The position numbers and the translations under genes were made by a program. Below the pieces are notes generated by a model. The model ran no database searches and had not been told where the DNA came from. It worked only from the letters and a program-made list of their open reading frames with translations. This document shows positions 1 to 11,833 of a DNA stretch of 53,551 bases, in pieces (positions within the stretch are counted from its first letter, which is position 1; every line of letters starts with the position of its first letter). The stretch comes from Prosthecobacter debontii (GTDB lineage Bacteria > Verrucomicrobiota > Verrucomicrobiia > Chthoniobacterales > Chthoniobacteraceae): positions 1 to 53,551 of the forward strand of contig CAMAUI010000016.1 of NCBI GenBank assembly GCA_945861385.1. Direction: 5' to 3'.

Positions 1-1
1 C

Positions 2-787
2 TCGCTCGATCTGGGCCGGGCCTACAAGGCGATGTTTGTGGATCAGGATGCGAAGGACAGGGCGGCCATCCGCGGGCAGTTCGGCCGCCATGGGAGCATC
101 CTCGATGCGGTGCTGGACGAGGCAAAATCCGTGGACAAGAAACTTGGCAAACGGGACCAGGAAAAATTGGCTGAGTACCTCGAAGCGGTGCGCGTGCTGG
201 AGAAAAAAATCGTGCAGCAGGAGCCGTGGGTTGACCGCCCCAAGCCCGCGCCCGGCGTGCCGGAGCCTCCACAGGGCAAGGGCACGGAGAAGGACTTGAA
301 GGCGATGATGGAACTGATCGCGCTGGCCATCCAGACGGACTCGACCCGCGCCATCACGCTGGCGAGCGGTTTTGTGAATGGCGACTTCGGATTGAGCGGC
401 GGCTATCACGGTTTCTCGCATCACGGCCAGCGTGAGTTCGAGGTCGGGGCGCTCAAGAAGATCGAGGGCTATCAGGTCTCGATGATGGCCTACCTGATCG
501 ACCTGCTCAAAGCGCAGCCGGACCCGCTCAACGGCGGGACGCTGTTTGATCACACCATGATCCTCTACGGCTGCGGCATGGCGACCGGCGAACATTCGAA
601 CAAGAACATGCCGCTCATCCTGGCCGGCGGCGGCTTCAAGCTCGGCGAGCACAAAGGCTTTCCCGCGGACAAGAACACACGCGTGCCCGCCGCGAATCTT
701 CTGCTCTCCATGCTCCAGAACTTCGGCCTCGAGATCGACCGCTTCGGAACGAGCACGGGCACGCTGACCGGATTGGCGCGGGGTTAA
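2..787 (+). CDS. DUF1552 family protein, C-terminal part (gene begins before the window)
   Basis: The frame is open from base 2, so the true start lies upstream of the window and about 260 residues of the C-terminal part are present. The sequence matches the DUF1552 family of Planctomycetota and Verrucomicrobiota. These are exported proteins of unknown biochemical role, almost always encoded beside a DUF1587/DUF1592-type c-haem protein. Family-like features are the coiled charged stretch near residues 25-70, the GGYHGFSHHG segment, and the YGCGMATGEHS and GGGFKLGEHKGF segments near the end. The stop lies 6 bp before the start of the haem protein, so the two are probably one transcript and one functional unit. 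A periplasmic role in oxidising a polyhydroxylated substrate is often supposed from context, but I see no catalytic motif to prove it. Confidence 0.85.
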   Translation, partial: SLDLGRAYKAMFVDQDAKDRAAIRGQFGRHGSILDAVLDEAKSVDKKLGKRDQEKLAEYLEAVRVLEKKIVQQEPWVDRPKPAPGVPEPPQGKGTEKDLKAMMELIALAIQTDSTRAITLASGFVNGDFGLSGGYHGFSHHGQREFEVGALKKIEGYQVSMMAYLIDLLKAQPDPLNGGTLFDHTMILYGCGMATGEHSNKNMPLILAGGGFKLGEHKGFPADKNTRVPAANLLLSMLQNFGLEIDRFGTSTGTLTGLARG

Positions 788-793
788 TCCACG

Positions 794-3382
794 GTGAAAC
801 CCGACTGGCTGCACATGATGATGCGACTCGCACTTTCAGTTCGTGCCGTGCTGCTCCTCGCCACGTGTGCGACCGCATCCGCCGCCAACGATGCGGCCTT
901 GCCCAAACTGAAACCCTTCCTGGAAAAGCACTGCTACGAGTGTCACGGCGCGGAAAAGCAAAAGCACGATCTGCGTTTCGACACGCTCGGCAGTGATCTG
1001 ACCAGTGTGGAGACGCTGCGGACCTGGCAGGACATTCTCGACCAGGTGAACCTCGGCGAAATGCCGCCGCGGAAGAAACCACAGCCATCAGGTCCCGAAC
1101 TAACATCCTTCGTCAATGTGCTCACCGCCCGGCTGGACGAAGCCTATGCTAGGCGCAAGAGCACCGGGGGCAGCACGGTCCTGCGTCGGCTAAATCGGGC
1201 CGAGTTGCGCAATACGTTGCGCGATTTGCTGTATCTTGATGGGCCAGATTTCCGCAGCCCGGCCGTCGGACCGGAAATAGTTGATCCCTCCGGCAGCGGG
1301 GCGGTCATCAATGTGGCCACCGGAGTGGAGCGGGAATTTCCGGAGGATGAAAAACTGCACGGCTTCGACAACATCGGACAGAACCTGGTGATGTCGGATT
1401 TCCTGCTGAAGCTGGTCATCGGTGCCGCCGAGGATGCGCTGGGACGGGCCACGCGTGAGGGCGAAAAACCCAAGAGTGAAGCGCGTCGCTTCTCCGGCCA
1501 GATCCGCAAGGATCCCAAGGGCCTCCTTGGAACGATTTCGCACAGACTCAATCCCGGCTATGACGGGATTTTCGAGATTTATCGTGAGCCCGGAGCCGCC
1601 ACCGGCGGAGTGGGGCGTGTTTCGCCGGGTGAACTGCCCAACGGCGTTGGCGTCGCGGCGCGCTACCGCATCACCATCGAGGCATCGGCCCACAACCAGA
1701 AGCATCCGTGGGGCGAGTTGGTTGCAGCGCCGCAGGATGAACCGATGCTGCTTGGCTTGCACATGGCCAACGTGCGCCGAGGCGGCTATCACGATGGCAA
1801 TCCGACCGATCGTCCGGTCGTTCAATGGCCCATGTCGGCCGACGGAAAGACCAGAACCTTCGTGCATGAGATGTGGCTCGACCCCACTTGGACCGCGTGG
1901 GTCGGCTGGGAAAATGCACCGCTTGGGCGCGGCTACAAGACCACGCAGATCGTGGAGAAATTTTTCCCCAACGCGTTTCGCCCCAAACCGCTTGGCAACT
2001 CCCCGGAAAAGGAGAAGCGAGAGTATGAAGCAGACATGGCCAGGATACTGTTCGGTGCCGACGGCTACATGGGGCCGCATTTGCGCATCCACAGCATGAC
2101 CTTCCAGCCGCTGCTCGACCAATGGCCACCGCGCAGCCATACCTCCCTTTATGGCACGACTGGCAGTGAGAAAATCGCCGATCTCCTGCTCCATTTCGCG
2201 CAGCGGGCTTATCGCAGTCCATTGGTCGCGGCGGACGTGGAACGATACGTCAAGCTCGTCGAGGCCGAGGTCACCAAGGGACGGACCCGCGCCGAGGCGC
2301 TGCGGGTGGGCTACACCGCCATCCTCGCGGCCCCGAAGTTCTACTATTTGCAGGAAACCGAGGGACCCCTGAACGGCTACCAGATCGCCAGCCGGCTGAG
2401 CTATTTCCTCTGGTCCACCATGCCCGACGAGGAACTGTTTGCGCTGGCTGCGAGTGGAAAGATCAAAGAGCCCGCCGTGCTGCGCGCCCAGGTGGAGCGG
2501 ATGCTCAATCACGAAAACGCCGCCGCTTTCACGAGGCGTTTCGTCGCGAGCTGGCTGCGGCTCGACAAGCTGGGAGCCATGCCTCCCGAGCGCTCCGGAC
2601 CTTTCCGCTACTATTATGACCGCCAGTTGCAGCCGCTGTTGCCGGAGGAGACAGACGCCTACTTCGCCGCACTGTTGAAGGCCAACGGTCCGATCCGCGA
2701 ACTCATTGATTCCGACTACACCTTCATGAATGAGCGCACCGCAGGGTATTTCTACAACCGCAAGGATGTGCGGGGCGATTTCATGCGCAAAGTAAAGCTC
2801 AACGATCCGCGCCGCGGTGGAGTCATCACCCACCCGAGCGTCATGACCGCGACCTCCAATGGCGTGGACACTTCGCCCGTCGTCCGCGGTGTGTGGGTGT
2901 TGGAAAGCATCCTTGGCACACCACCCTCGCCACCACCGCCCGATGTCGAACCGCTCTCGCCGGATTTGCGCGGCGCGAAAACCATCCGCGAACAACTGGA
3001 GGCGCACCGCAAGAACGAGTCCTGTTTCGGCTGCCACCAGAAGATCGACCCGATGGGTTTCGCGTTCGAGAATTTCAACCCCATCGGCCAGTGGCGCGAC
3101 AACTATCCCGTGGGCGGCAAAAAGATTGATCCCTCGGCCACCCTGGCCAACGGCGAGACCCTGGCGGACATCGTCGCCTTGAAAAAATTTCTCCTGACGA
3201 AAGAAAACCTGTTCACCCACAACCTCGCGGAAAAGATGCTCTCCCACGCCACCGGCCGCGTCATCGAGCGCACCGACCGCGCCGAGGTCGATCGAGTGCT
3301 CAAACAGCTTCAGGAGAACGGTGGCGGCCTGCGCGACCTCGTTCATTTCGTCGCGCAGAGCAAAATTTTTCTGACCAAGTGA
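794..3382 (+). CDS. Planctomycete-type cytochrome c domain protein (DUF1587/1595/1592/1588/1585)
   Basis: The GTG at 794 opens the frame, but ATG 815 gives a cleaner signal peptide (MMMRLALSVRAVLLLATC) and may be the true start. Counting from 794, a first haem motif CYECH is at residues 47-51 in a PSCyt1-like domain. The segment LRRLNRAELRNTLRDLL near 135 marks the DUF1587 region. The middle has the long DUF1595/1592 region with LSYFLWSTMPDEELFALA. The C-terminus has a second motif CFGCH at 744-748 followed by KIDPMGFAFENFN, as in DUF1588/1585. It is therefore a secreted or periplasmic c-type haem protein, presumably the electron-accepting partner of the DUF1552 protein upstream. The last codons (ttt ctg acc aag tga) recur exactly at 4778-4794, downstream of the following sulfatase. 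Confidence 0.9.
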   Translation: MKPDWLHMMMRLALSVRAVLLLATCATASAANDAALPKLKPFLEKHCYECHGAEKQKHDLRFDTLGSDLTSVETLRTWQDILDQVNLGEMPPRKKPQPSGPELTSFVNVLTARLDEAYARRKSTGGSTVLRRLNRAELRNTLRDLLYLDGPDFRSPAVGPEIVDPSGSGAVINVATGVEREFPEDEKLHGFDNIGQNLVMSDFLLKLVIGAAEDALGRATREGEKPKSEARRFSGQIRKDPKGLLGTISHRLNPGYDGIFEIYREPGAATGGVGRVSPGELPNGVGVAARYRITIEASAHNQKHPWGELVAAPQDEPMLLGLHMANVRRGGYHDGNPTDRPVVQWPMSADGKTRTFVHEMWLDPTWTAWVGWENAPLGRGYKTTQIVEKFFPNAFRPKPLGNSPEKEKREYEADMARILFGADGYMGPHLRIHSMTFQPLLDQWPPRSHTSLYGTTGSEKIADLLLHFAQRAYRSPLVAADVERYVKLVEAEVTKGRTRAEALRVGYTAILAAPKFYYLQETEGPLNGYQIASRLSYFLWSTMPDEELFALAASGKIKEPAVLRAQVERMLNHENAAAFTRRFVASWLRLDKLGAMPPERSGPFRYYYDRQLQPLLPEETDAYFAALLKANGPIRELIDSDYTFMNERTAGYFYNRKDVRGDFMRKVKLNDPRRGGVITHPSVMTATSNGVDTSPVVRGVWVLESILGTPPSPPPPDVEPLSPDLRGAKTIREQLEAHRKNESCFGCHQKIDPMGFAFENFNPIGQWRDNYPVGGKKIDPSATLANGETLADIVALKKFLLTKENLFTHNLAEKMLSHATGRVIERTDRAEVDRVLKQLQENGGGLRDLVHFVAQSKIFLTK
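3366..3382 (+). repeat. 17-bp direct repeat, copy 1 (3' end of the DUF1592-type gene)
   Basis: The sequence tttttctgaccaagtga covers the last four codons and the stop of the haem protein gene. The identical 17 bases occur at 4778-4794, just before the PVC dehydrogenase gene. The two copies bracket the sulfatase gene. A 17-base exact match at such a position is very unlikely by chance. Confidence 0.9.
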
Positions 3383-3429
3383 GTTCATTTCGCAACCAGC
3401 GAATTCCATGCGTCTCCGGCCAGATCGTC

Positions 3430-4746
3430 ATGAAACTGTCCCTGCTCATTGCAGCCCTCGTTTCCTTTCGCGGCCTGTCCATCGCCGCGGGCAAGCCGAA
3501 CATCATCCTGTGCATGACCGACGACCAAGGCTGGCATGAGACGGGTTACAACGGCCACCCGGAACTCAAGACACCCGAGCTGGACAAGATGGCGGCGGCG
3601 GGCATCCGCTTCGACCGCTTCTATGCGGCCTTCCCGATGTGCTCGCCGACGCGGGCGAGCTGCCTCACCGGGCGCTATCCCACACGCTACCGGTGCATGA
3701 CCTGGGGCCACGACCTGCCGCTGCGCGAGGTGACGATTGCCGAGGCGGTCAAAACGGTGGGTTATGCCACGGGCCATTTCGGCAAATGGCATTTGGGTGG
3801 TATCGAACACGCGATTGGCGGCACCGGCCGCGGCCTGCCGGAGAGCTTCGACCCCAAACCGCGCCACCCCGGCAATCAGGGCTTCGACGAGTGGTTTTCC
3901 GCCGGCAACAACTACGACATCGGTTACGAGTATATCTATCACAACGGCGAGCAGGTGCCCCCCAAGCCCGGCGACACCTCGGACGTGCTCATGGCGGTCG
4001 CGCTGGAGTGGATCGGCAAGCAGACGGCGGCGAAGAAGCCTTTCCTTGCCGTGATCTGGTTCCCCTCGCCGCATGGGCCGCATCAGGCAACGCCCGAGGA
4101 CGCCGCGCCCTATGCCAGGGCCGGCAAGGGAAAGGCGGATTACTATGGCGAGATCGCCGGAGTGGATCGCGCCATGGGGAAACTGCGCCAGAGCCTGCGG
4201 GAGATGAAAGTTGCCGATAACACGATGCTGTGGTTCTGCTCGGACAATGGTCCGGCGGCTCCCGGTTCGACGGGTGGATTGCCCGGACAAAAGAAAAATC
4301 TCACCGAGGGTGGTCTGCGCGTGCCGGGCATCCTCGAATGGCCCGCGCACATTCCCAAACCCTTCGCCACCAGCGTGCCTGTCTGCACCACGGACTTCTA
4401 TCCCACCACGCTCGACCTTTTAGACATCAAGATGCCCGATGAAGCAGGCCCGATTGATGGCATCAGCCTGCTGCCGCTCATCGACGGCAAGATGGAAAAG
4501 CGTCCCAAGCCGCTTCCCTTTCAAGACGGCAACCAATCGAGACTCAGCGACAACGAATACACGCTGGCCAACGGCAAGCTCTTCCGCTTCGCCGAGGGCG
4601 GGCGAAAGGACGTGGAGATCACCGATCAGGAACCTGAGGTGCTCAAGAAAATGAACGCCTGGATGGTTGAGTGGAAGGCCTCGGTCAAGAAGGACCAAGC
4701 CGCCTATAACTTCAAATCGGCCGCGAAACCCAAGACGAAACAATGA
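3430..4746 (+). CDS. Secreted Cys-type sulfatase
   Basis: The chosen start ATG 3430 gives a signal peptide (MKLSLLIAALVSFRGLSIAAG); the frame is open from a GTG at 3379 that overlaps the previous gene. The arylsulfatase fold is shown by PNIILCMTDDQG near the N-terminus (metal-binding Asp pair) and by CSPTRASCLTGR, the C-x-P-x-R signature whose Cys (residue 71) is converted to formylglycine. HFGKWHLGG is the second signature and CSDNGP the C-terminal metal-binding motif. At 438 residues it is of normal length. It should hydrolyse sulfate esters, probably on a polysaccharide, in the periplasm or outside the cell; the substrate cannot be told from sequence. It lies between two exact 17-bp direct repeats that copy the end of the upstream gene, which suggests it was added to an older haem-protein / dehydrogenase operon. 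Confidence 0.93.
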   Translation: MKLSLLIAALVSFRGLSIAAGKPNIILCMTDDQGWHETGYNGHPELKTPELDKMAAAGIRFDRFYAAFPMCSPTRASCLTGRYPTRYRCMTWGHDLPLREVTIAEAVKTVGYATGHFGKWHLGGIEHAIGGTGRGLPESFDPKPRHPGNQGFDEWFSAGNNYDIGYEYIYHNGEQVPPKPGDTSDVLMAVALEWIGKQTAAKKPFLAVIWFPSPHGPHQATPEDAAPYARAGKGKADYYGEIAGVDRAMGKLRQSLREMKVADNTMLWFCSDNGPAAPGSTGGLPGQKKNLTEGGLRVPGILEWPAHIPKPFATSVPVCTTDFYPTTLDLLDIKMPDEAGPIDGISLLPLIDGKMEKRPKPLPFQDGNQSRLSDNEYTLANGKLFRFAEGGRKDVEITDQEPEVLKKMNAWMVEWKASVKKDQAAYNFKSAAKPKTKQ

Positions 4747-4777
4747 CAGGCTGGCATTGGTATTGTGCCTGACATTC

Positions 4778-4794
4778 TTTTTCTGACCAAGTGA
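4778..4794 (+). repeat. 17-bp direct repeat, copy 2 (out-of-place copy of the DUF1592 gene end)
   Basis: This is identical to 3366-3382 and still spells F-L-T-K-stop in frame, but no gene precedes it here. It sits 31 bp after the sulfatase stop and 5 bp before the ATG of the PVC dehydrogenase. The stretch between stop and repeat has a weak CAGGC...GCCTG hairpin followed by five Ts, which may act as a poor terminator. Confidence 0.9.
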
Positions 4795-4799
4795 AACTC

Positions 4800-7532
4800 A
4801 TGTCCAACCGTCCGTTACTTTTTCCAACCCTCGTATTTCTCGCCAGCGCATCGGCCTTCGCGCAAATCCCTTTGCCGACCGACGCGCCGAAGCCATTGAC
4901 GCCGGAGCAGAGCGCCGCCGCGTTCAAACTTCCGGAAGGTTTCAGGATGGAGGTGATCGCCAGCGAACCGCTCCTCGCTTCGTCCTCGGGCGTCTGTTGG
5001 GATGCGCGCGGACGGCTTTTCGTGAGCGAGTTGCACGGCTACAACCTCGAGGGCCAGCTCGACATCGAGGAGCTGAACAAGACGGGGAAACTCGACACCC
5101 AGGTGCGCCGCGTGCAGGCGGACGAAAAATTCAAGAGGGCGGCGGAGCCCGGAACTTTTGGCGTGGTGAAAATGCTCACCGACACCGACGGCGACGGACG
5201 GATGGACAAGGCGATCATCTGGGGAAAGGCTCTGCCGCCGGTATATGGATTGGTCGCGGCCCGCGACGGAGTCATCATCGCCTGCGCGCCGCATATCATT
5301 TACCTCGCCGACCGGGATGGGGATGGACAGGCGGAGGTGCAGGAGACGCTTTTCACCGGGTTCGCCGTCGGCGCGCTCGAGCGCGGGATCAACGCGCCAC
5401 AATGGGGTGCGGACGGCTGGATTTACATCGGCGGCGGTCACGGGGGAGGGAAGATCACCGGGCCGCACCTCAAGCACCCCGTCGTGCTGCCTCGCACCGA
5501 TTTCCGGATTCGCGCGGACGGTAGCGCCATCGAGCCGGTGACCGGTGCCACCGGGACCTTTGGTTTCACTTTCGCCGAGGCAGGCGACCGCTTCACGATC
5601 TCCACCGGTGAGCCGGGCCGTTACGTCGCCCCGCTGCCATGGGTGTATCTGGTGCGGAATCCGGATGCCGCGACTCCGTCCGCGCTCCACATCGGCACGG
5701 GCGATCGTCGCGTTTACCCGCTCGCGCCTCCACACCCGTGGCGGCAGAAGCGCGCCGATCATCCCGAGTATTCGAAATACTACCGCTCCCGTTACGGGGC
5801 GGGCGACAGCGATGCGGGCGGCTGGTTCACGTCCGCGTGCGGTCCGCTGATCTACCGGGATCACGCGCTCCCGGGATTGCACGGGCAGTATTTCGTCTGC
5901 GACCCCTCGGGAAATCTCATCCATCGCGCCGTGATCGAATCCGACGGCCCGGCGCTGAAGCTCCTCCGCGCCCCCGGTGAGGAAAAATCCGAGTTCGCGG
6001 CCAGCCGCGATTCATGGAGCCACCCGATGAACCTGACCCACGGCCCGGACGGCTCGATTTGGATCACGGACTTCTACCGTGAAATCATCGAGGACTACTC
6101 CGCCATCCCGCGTCATCTTCAGCAGCAATACGGTCTCTACGCCGGTCACGACCGCGGGCGCATTTACCGTCTGACTCATCGTGACGCCCCCAAGGCCCCG
6201 TCGTCGGACATGAATTCCCTCGATGCGAAATCACTCGCCGGGGAGATCGCCAGTCCGCTCCTCTGGCGGCGGCAAACGGCGCAACGACTGCTGACGGAAC
6301 GTGGCGAAAAATCCGCCGTGCCCGCTCTGCGCGCCATGCGTGCAGCCCCGGACGCCAGCTCCGCCACGCTCATTGCGACACTGCGCACCCTCGATGGGCT
6401 CGGTGCGCTCGCGCCCGGCGATGTGCAGCCGTTTCTCAGCAACCGGACGGAGTCAGTCCGCGTGCATGCGTGGCAACTGGCCGAGGCATGGTTCCGGCGC
6501 GACGACGCCCGCCCGCTTCTCGATGCCGCGCTTGCGAGCGCCGCCGCCGAGCAGAGTCCGCGTGTGCAAATCCAATGCGCCCTCAGCCTCGGCGAGTCGA
6601 ACGATCCGCGCGCCTTCGCGCTTCTCGCGCGGTTCGCCCGCGAAAAACTCGCCGTCCGCTGGATGGACGCGGCGCTCCTGTCGTCGCTGCACACACGCGG
6701 CGGCGAGATGCTTGCCGAACTCCTCCGCGAACCGGGCGAATCCGCAAAATTTCTTCCACTGCTGGCCCAAGCCATCGCCGCCCGCCGCGATGAATCCGAA
6801 TTGGCGAAAACGCTGCAGAGCCTCATCGGCACCAAGGCGGAGACGCAGGCCGCCCTGCTCGCCTCCCTGGTCAAAGGCCGGGCCAGGGCGGCCCGCGCGC
6901 CGCTGGTGAATGCCACGGCCCGCGAGGCGCTCGGCGCCCTGGCCGCCAGCGCCGATGCCACCGTGCGCGCAGCAGCGCGCGCGCTGGAAGACAGCTTCGT
7001 GCCCGCGGCGGACGAAGCTGCGGGGATCCTGCCCGCTGGCACCGACAAGCCGGCCATGCAGGTCAGCGACGAAACATTTCGAAAATACGTCGCCGCCCTG
7101 GCAGGTCCGCGCGATGCCAGGCGCGGCCACTTGATTTTTCAGCAGGCCTGCATGGTCTGCCACAACATCGGCAAGGAAGGCCATCCCTTCGGACCCGACC
7201 TGCTGGGCGAACTTGGCGTCGCCGAGGAAACGCTCGTCCGCCATCTCCTCCTGCCCAACGAACGCATCCGTCCCGGTTTCGAAACCACGCTGGTCGAGAC
7301 GCGGGGCGGGACACACGTGGTCGGTCTCTTGAAAGATGACGGCGCGACGAGCCTGACAATCGCGCAACCCGGCGGTGCCGGGCAGATCGTTCTGCGCAAA
7401 GACGTGAAAAGCGTCCGGCGGCTCGCGGTGTCGCTGATGCCCTCCTTCAACGAGGCGCTCGCCCCCGCCGACGTCGCGCACCTGCTCACATGGCTGCGCA
7501 GCCAGTTGAAATCCGATCCCGGAAAAAAATGA
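4800..7532 (+). CDS. PVC-type membrane-bound dehydrogenase with HEAT-like repeats and C-terminal haem domain
   Basis: ATG 4800 is preferred over GTG 4791 and gives a signal peptide ending near ASAFAQ. The N-terminal 400 residues match the Pirellula/Verrucomicrobium dehydrogenase-type beta-propeller domain. Typical blocks are LPEGFRMEVIASEP, GVCWDARGRLFV, the Asp-rich calcium-like loops TDTDGDGRMD and DRDGDGQAEVQ, and TDFYREIIEDYS. An alanine-rich helical region of HEAT-like repeats follows (about residues 470-750). The C-terminal domain has CMVCH at 784-788 and matches the putative haem-binding domain typical of this group, ending in a helix that closes on LLTWLRSQ. The protein is exported and probably oxidises a sugar or alcohol with electron flow to its own c-haem. 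With the flanking sulfatases it forms a catabolic set; the substrate is unknown. Confidence 0.92.
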   Translation: MSNRPLLFPTLVFLASASAFAQIPLPTDAPKPLTPEQSAAAFKLPEGFRMEVIASEPLLASSSGVCWDARGRLFVSELHGYNLEGQLDIEELNKTGKLDTQVRRVQADEKFKRAAEPGTFGVVKMLTDTDGDGRMDKAIIWGKALPPVYGLVAARDGVIIACAPHIIYLADRDGDGQAEVQETLFTGFAVGALERGINAPQWGADGWIYIGGGHGGGKITGPHLKHPVVLPRTDFRIRADGSAIEPVTGATGTFGFTFAEAGDRFTISTGEPGRYVAPLPWVYLVRNPDAATPSALHIGTGDRRVYPLAPPHPWRQKRADHPEYSKYYRSRYGAGDSDAGGWFTSACGPLIYRDHALPGLHGQYFVCDPSGNLIHRAVIESDGPALKLLRAPGEEKSEFAASRDSWSHPMNLTHGPDGSIWITDFYREIIEDYSAIPRHLQQQYGLYAGHDRGRIYRLTHRDAPKAPSSDMNSLDAKSLAGEIASPLLWRRQTAQRLLTERGEKSAVPALRAMRAAPDASSATLIATLRTLDGLGALAPGDVQPFLSNRTESVRVHAWQLAEAWFRRDDARPLLDAALASAAAEQSPRVQIQCALSLGESNDPRAFALLARFAREKLAVRWMDAALLSSLHTRGGEMLAELLREPGESAKFLPLLAQAIAARRDESELAKTLQSLIGTKAETQAALLASLVKGRARAARAPLVNATAREALGALAASADATVRAAARALEDSFVPAADEAAGILPAGTDKPAMQVSDETFRKYVAALAGPRDARRGHLIFQQACMVCHNIGKEGHPFGPDLLGELGVAEETLVRHLLLPNERIRPGFETTLVETRGGTHVVGLLKDDGATSLTIAQPGGAGQIVLRKDVKSVRRLAVSLMPSFNEALAPADVAHLLTWLRSQLKSDPGKK

Positions 7533-7641
7533 AAATTTCCAATACCCCACAACTGTCATGATGTCGGCCCGTTCCTCGATTGACGATTCACGCATCGGCC
7601 TCGGTTACGTGAATTCAGGCGCCAGACTGCGGATCATCGGC

Positions 7642-9069
7642 ATGAGCCTTCCGGCCCTGTTTATTGCCGCCGCATGCCTGCTGGCCGCGAGCGCGGGCAA
7701 CACCGCCGGTGAACAAATCGAAACCCCAAAGCAGAGCCCACCCGCGGACGGCGACCGGCCCAACATCGTCCTCATCCTCGCCGACGACTTGGGGTACGGC
7801 GATCTGGGCTGCTACGGACAGCAGAAGATCAAGACGCCGCGCATTGACCGCATGGCCGCGGAAGGTGTCCGTTTCACCAATCACTACGCCGGCTTCACGG
7901 TCTGCTCGCCGTCACGCTGCGCGCTGATGACCGGCAAGCACATGGGCCACGCCACGGTCAAGAGCAACGGCGGCACCTTGAAGAACGAGGACGTCACCGT
8001 GCCCATGCTCTTGAAAAAGGCGGGCTATGACACATGCATGATTGGGAAATGGGGATTGCTCGGCAGGCCAGGACATCCCGGCAGCCCCAACAACAAGGGC
8101 TTCGATCATTTCTTCGGCTACGACAACCAGGGCTTCGCGCATTTCTACTATCCGGAGTTTCTGTGGCGCAACGACCAGAAGGTGCTCTTTCCCAAGAACC
8201 ACGACCTGCGGGTCAACGGTGAATACAAACCGGGGGAGGGGACGTACAGCCACGATGAGTTCACCAACGAGGCGCTCACCTGGCTCAAGGAGCACAAGGA
8301 CCGGCCTTTCTTCCTGTATCTGCCGTTCTGTATTCCCCACGCGGAAATGACCGTCCCGGAAGACTCGATGGCACCTTATTTGAAAGAGAACTGGACGGAG
8401 AAACCGAAGGGCATGGACAAGGGCGGCGGCAAGGGTGGCGGTGGCGGTTACGGCAGCCAGTACAAGGACGGCTACTGCGCCCAAAGCCGTCCCAACGCGA
8501 CGTATGCCGGGATGATCTCGCGGATGGACCGCGACGTGGGCCGGATCCTCGATTTGCTGGATGAGTTGAAGCTGACGGAAAATACGCTCGTGATTTTCAG
8601 CAGCGACAACGGTCCGTCAGGAGAGGGCGGGCAGAACATGGAGTTTTTCGACAGCAACGGCCCGTTGTCCGGCGCCAAGCGCTCCCTGCAAGAGGGCGGG
8701 ATCCGGGTTCCGATGATCGCGCGCTGGCCGGGCAAGATCAAAGCGGGTCGCACCAGCGATCACGTGAGCGCGTTCTGGGATTTTCTGCCGACGGCCTGCG
8801 AACTGGCCGGCATCCAGCCCCCCGAGAAGATCGACGGCATCAGCTATCTGCCGGAATTGCTGGGAAAGTCAGATGCGCAAAAGCAGCACGAGTATCTCTA
8901 CTGGATCAGTGCCATCCGCGTGGGCAAATGGAAACTGCACCGTCAGGGCAAGGACCAGTTCGCGCTCTACGATTTGGAAGCGGACATCGGCGAAAAGAAC
9001 AACCTCGCCAAACAGATGCCAGAGATCGTCACGCGCTTCAGCAAATACTTTGAGGAGGCGACGCGTTAG
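7642..9069 (+). CDS. Secreted Cys-type sulfatase with Gly-rich insert
   Basis: The frame opens at ATG 7558, but ATG 7642 gives a proper signal peptide (MSLPALFIAAACLLAASAG). PNIVLILADDLGYGDLGCYG is the N-terminal metal site typical of arylsulfatase A-type enzymes. CSPSRCALMTGK holds the formylglycine-forming Cys at residue 88, MIGKWGLLG is the second signature, and FSSDNGPSGEGG completes the metal site. A glycine/lysine-rich loop (KGGGKGGGGGYG) sits before the final third and is an unusual insert. At 475 residues it is otherwise normal. It follows the PVC dehydrogenase by about 110 bp in the same direction and differs clearly from the sulfatase at 3430, so the two probably act on different sulfate esters. 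Its activity needs a formylglycine-generating enzyme from elsewhere in the genome. Confidence 0.93.
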   Translation: MSLPALFIAAACLLAASAGNTAGEQIETPKQSPPADGDRPNIVLILADDLGYGDLGCYGQQKIKTPRIDRMAAEGVRFTNHYAGFTVCSPSRCALMTGKHMGHATVKSNGGTLKNEDVTVPMLLKKAGYDTCMIGKWGLLGRPGHPGSPNNKGFDHFFGYDNQGFAHFYYPEFLWRNDQKVLFPKNHDLRVNGEYKPGEGTYSHDEFTNEALTWLKEHKDRPFFLYLPFCIPHAEMTVPEDSMAPYLKENWTEKPKGMDKGGGKGGGGGYGSQYKDGYCAQSRPNATYAGMISRMDRDVGRILDLLDELKLTENTLVIFSSDNGPSGEGGQNMEFFDSNGPLSGAKRSLQEGGIRVPMIARWPGKIKAGRTSDHVSAFWDFLPTACELAGIQPPEKIDGISYLPELLGKSDAQKQHEYLYWISAIRVGKWKLHRQGKDQFALYDLEADIGEKNNLAKQMPEIVTRFSKYFEEATR

Positions 9070-9086
9070 CTCGCCTTGCCGGGGAA

Positions 9087-11799
<2,713 letters not shown>

Positions 11800-11833
11800 T
11801 GTGCGGGCGCGGATGTTTCACGATAGTGCCGGC

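Noticed and set aside
1190..3409. A 739-codon open frame on the minus strand opposite the c-haem gene
   Set aside because: No recognisable domain; the plus strand encodes a clear multi-domain protein with two haem motifs. Long antisense frames are expected in GC-rich DNA.
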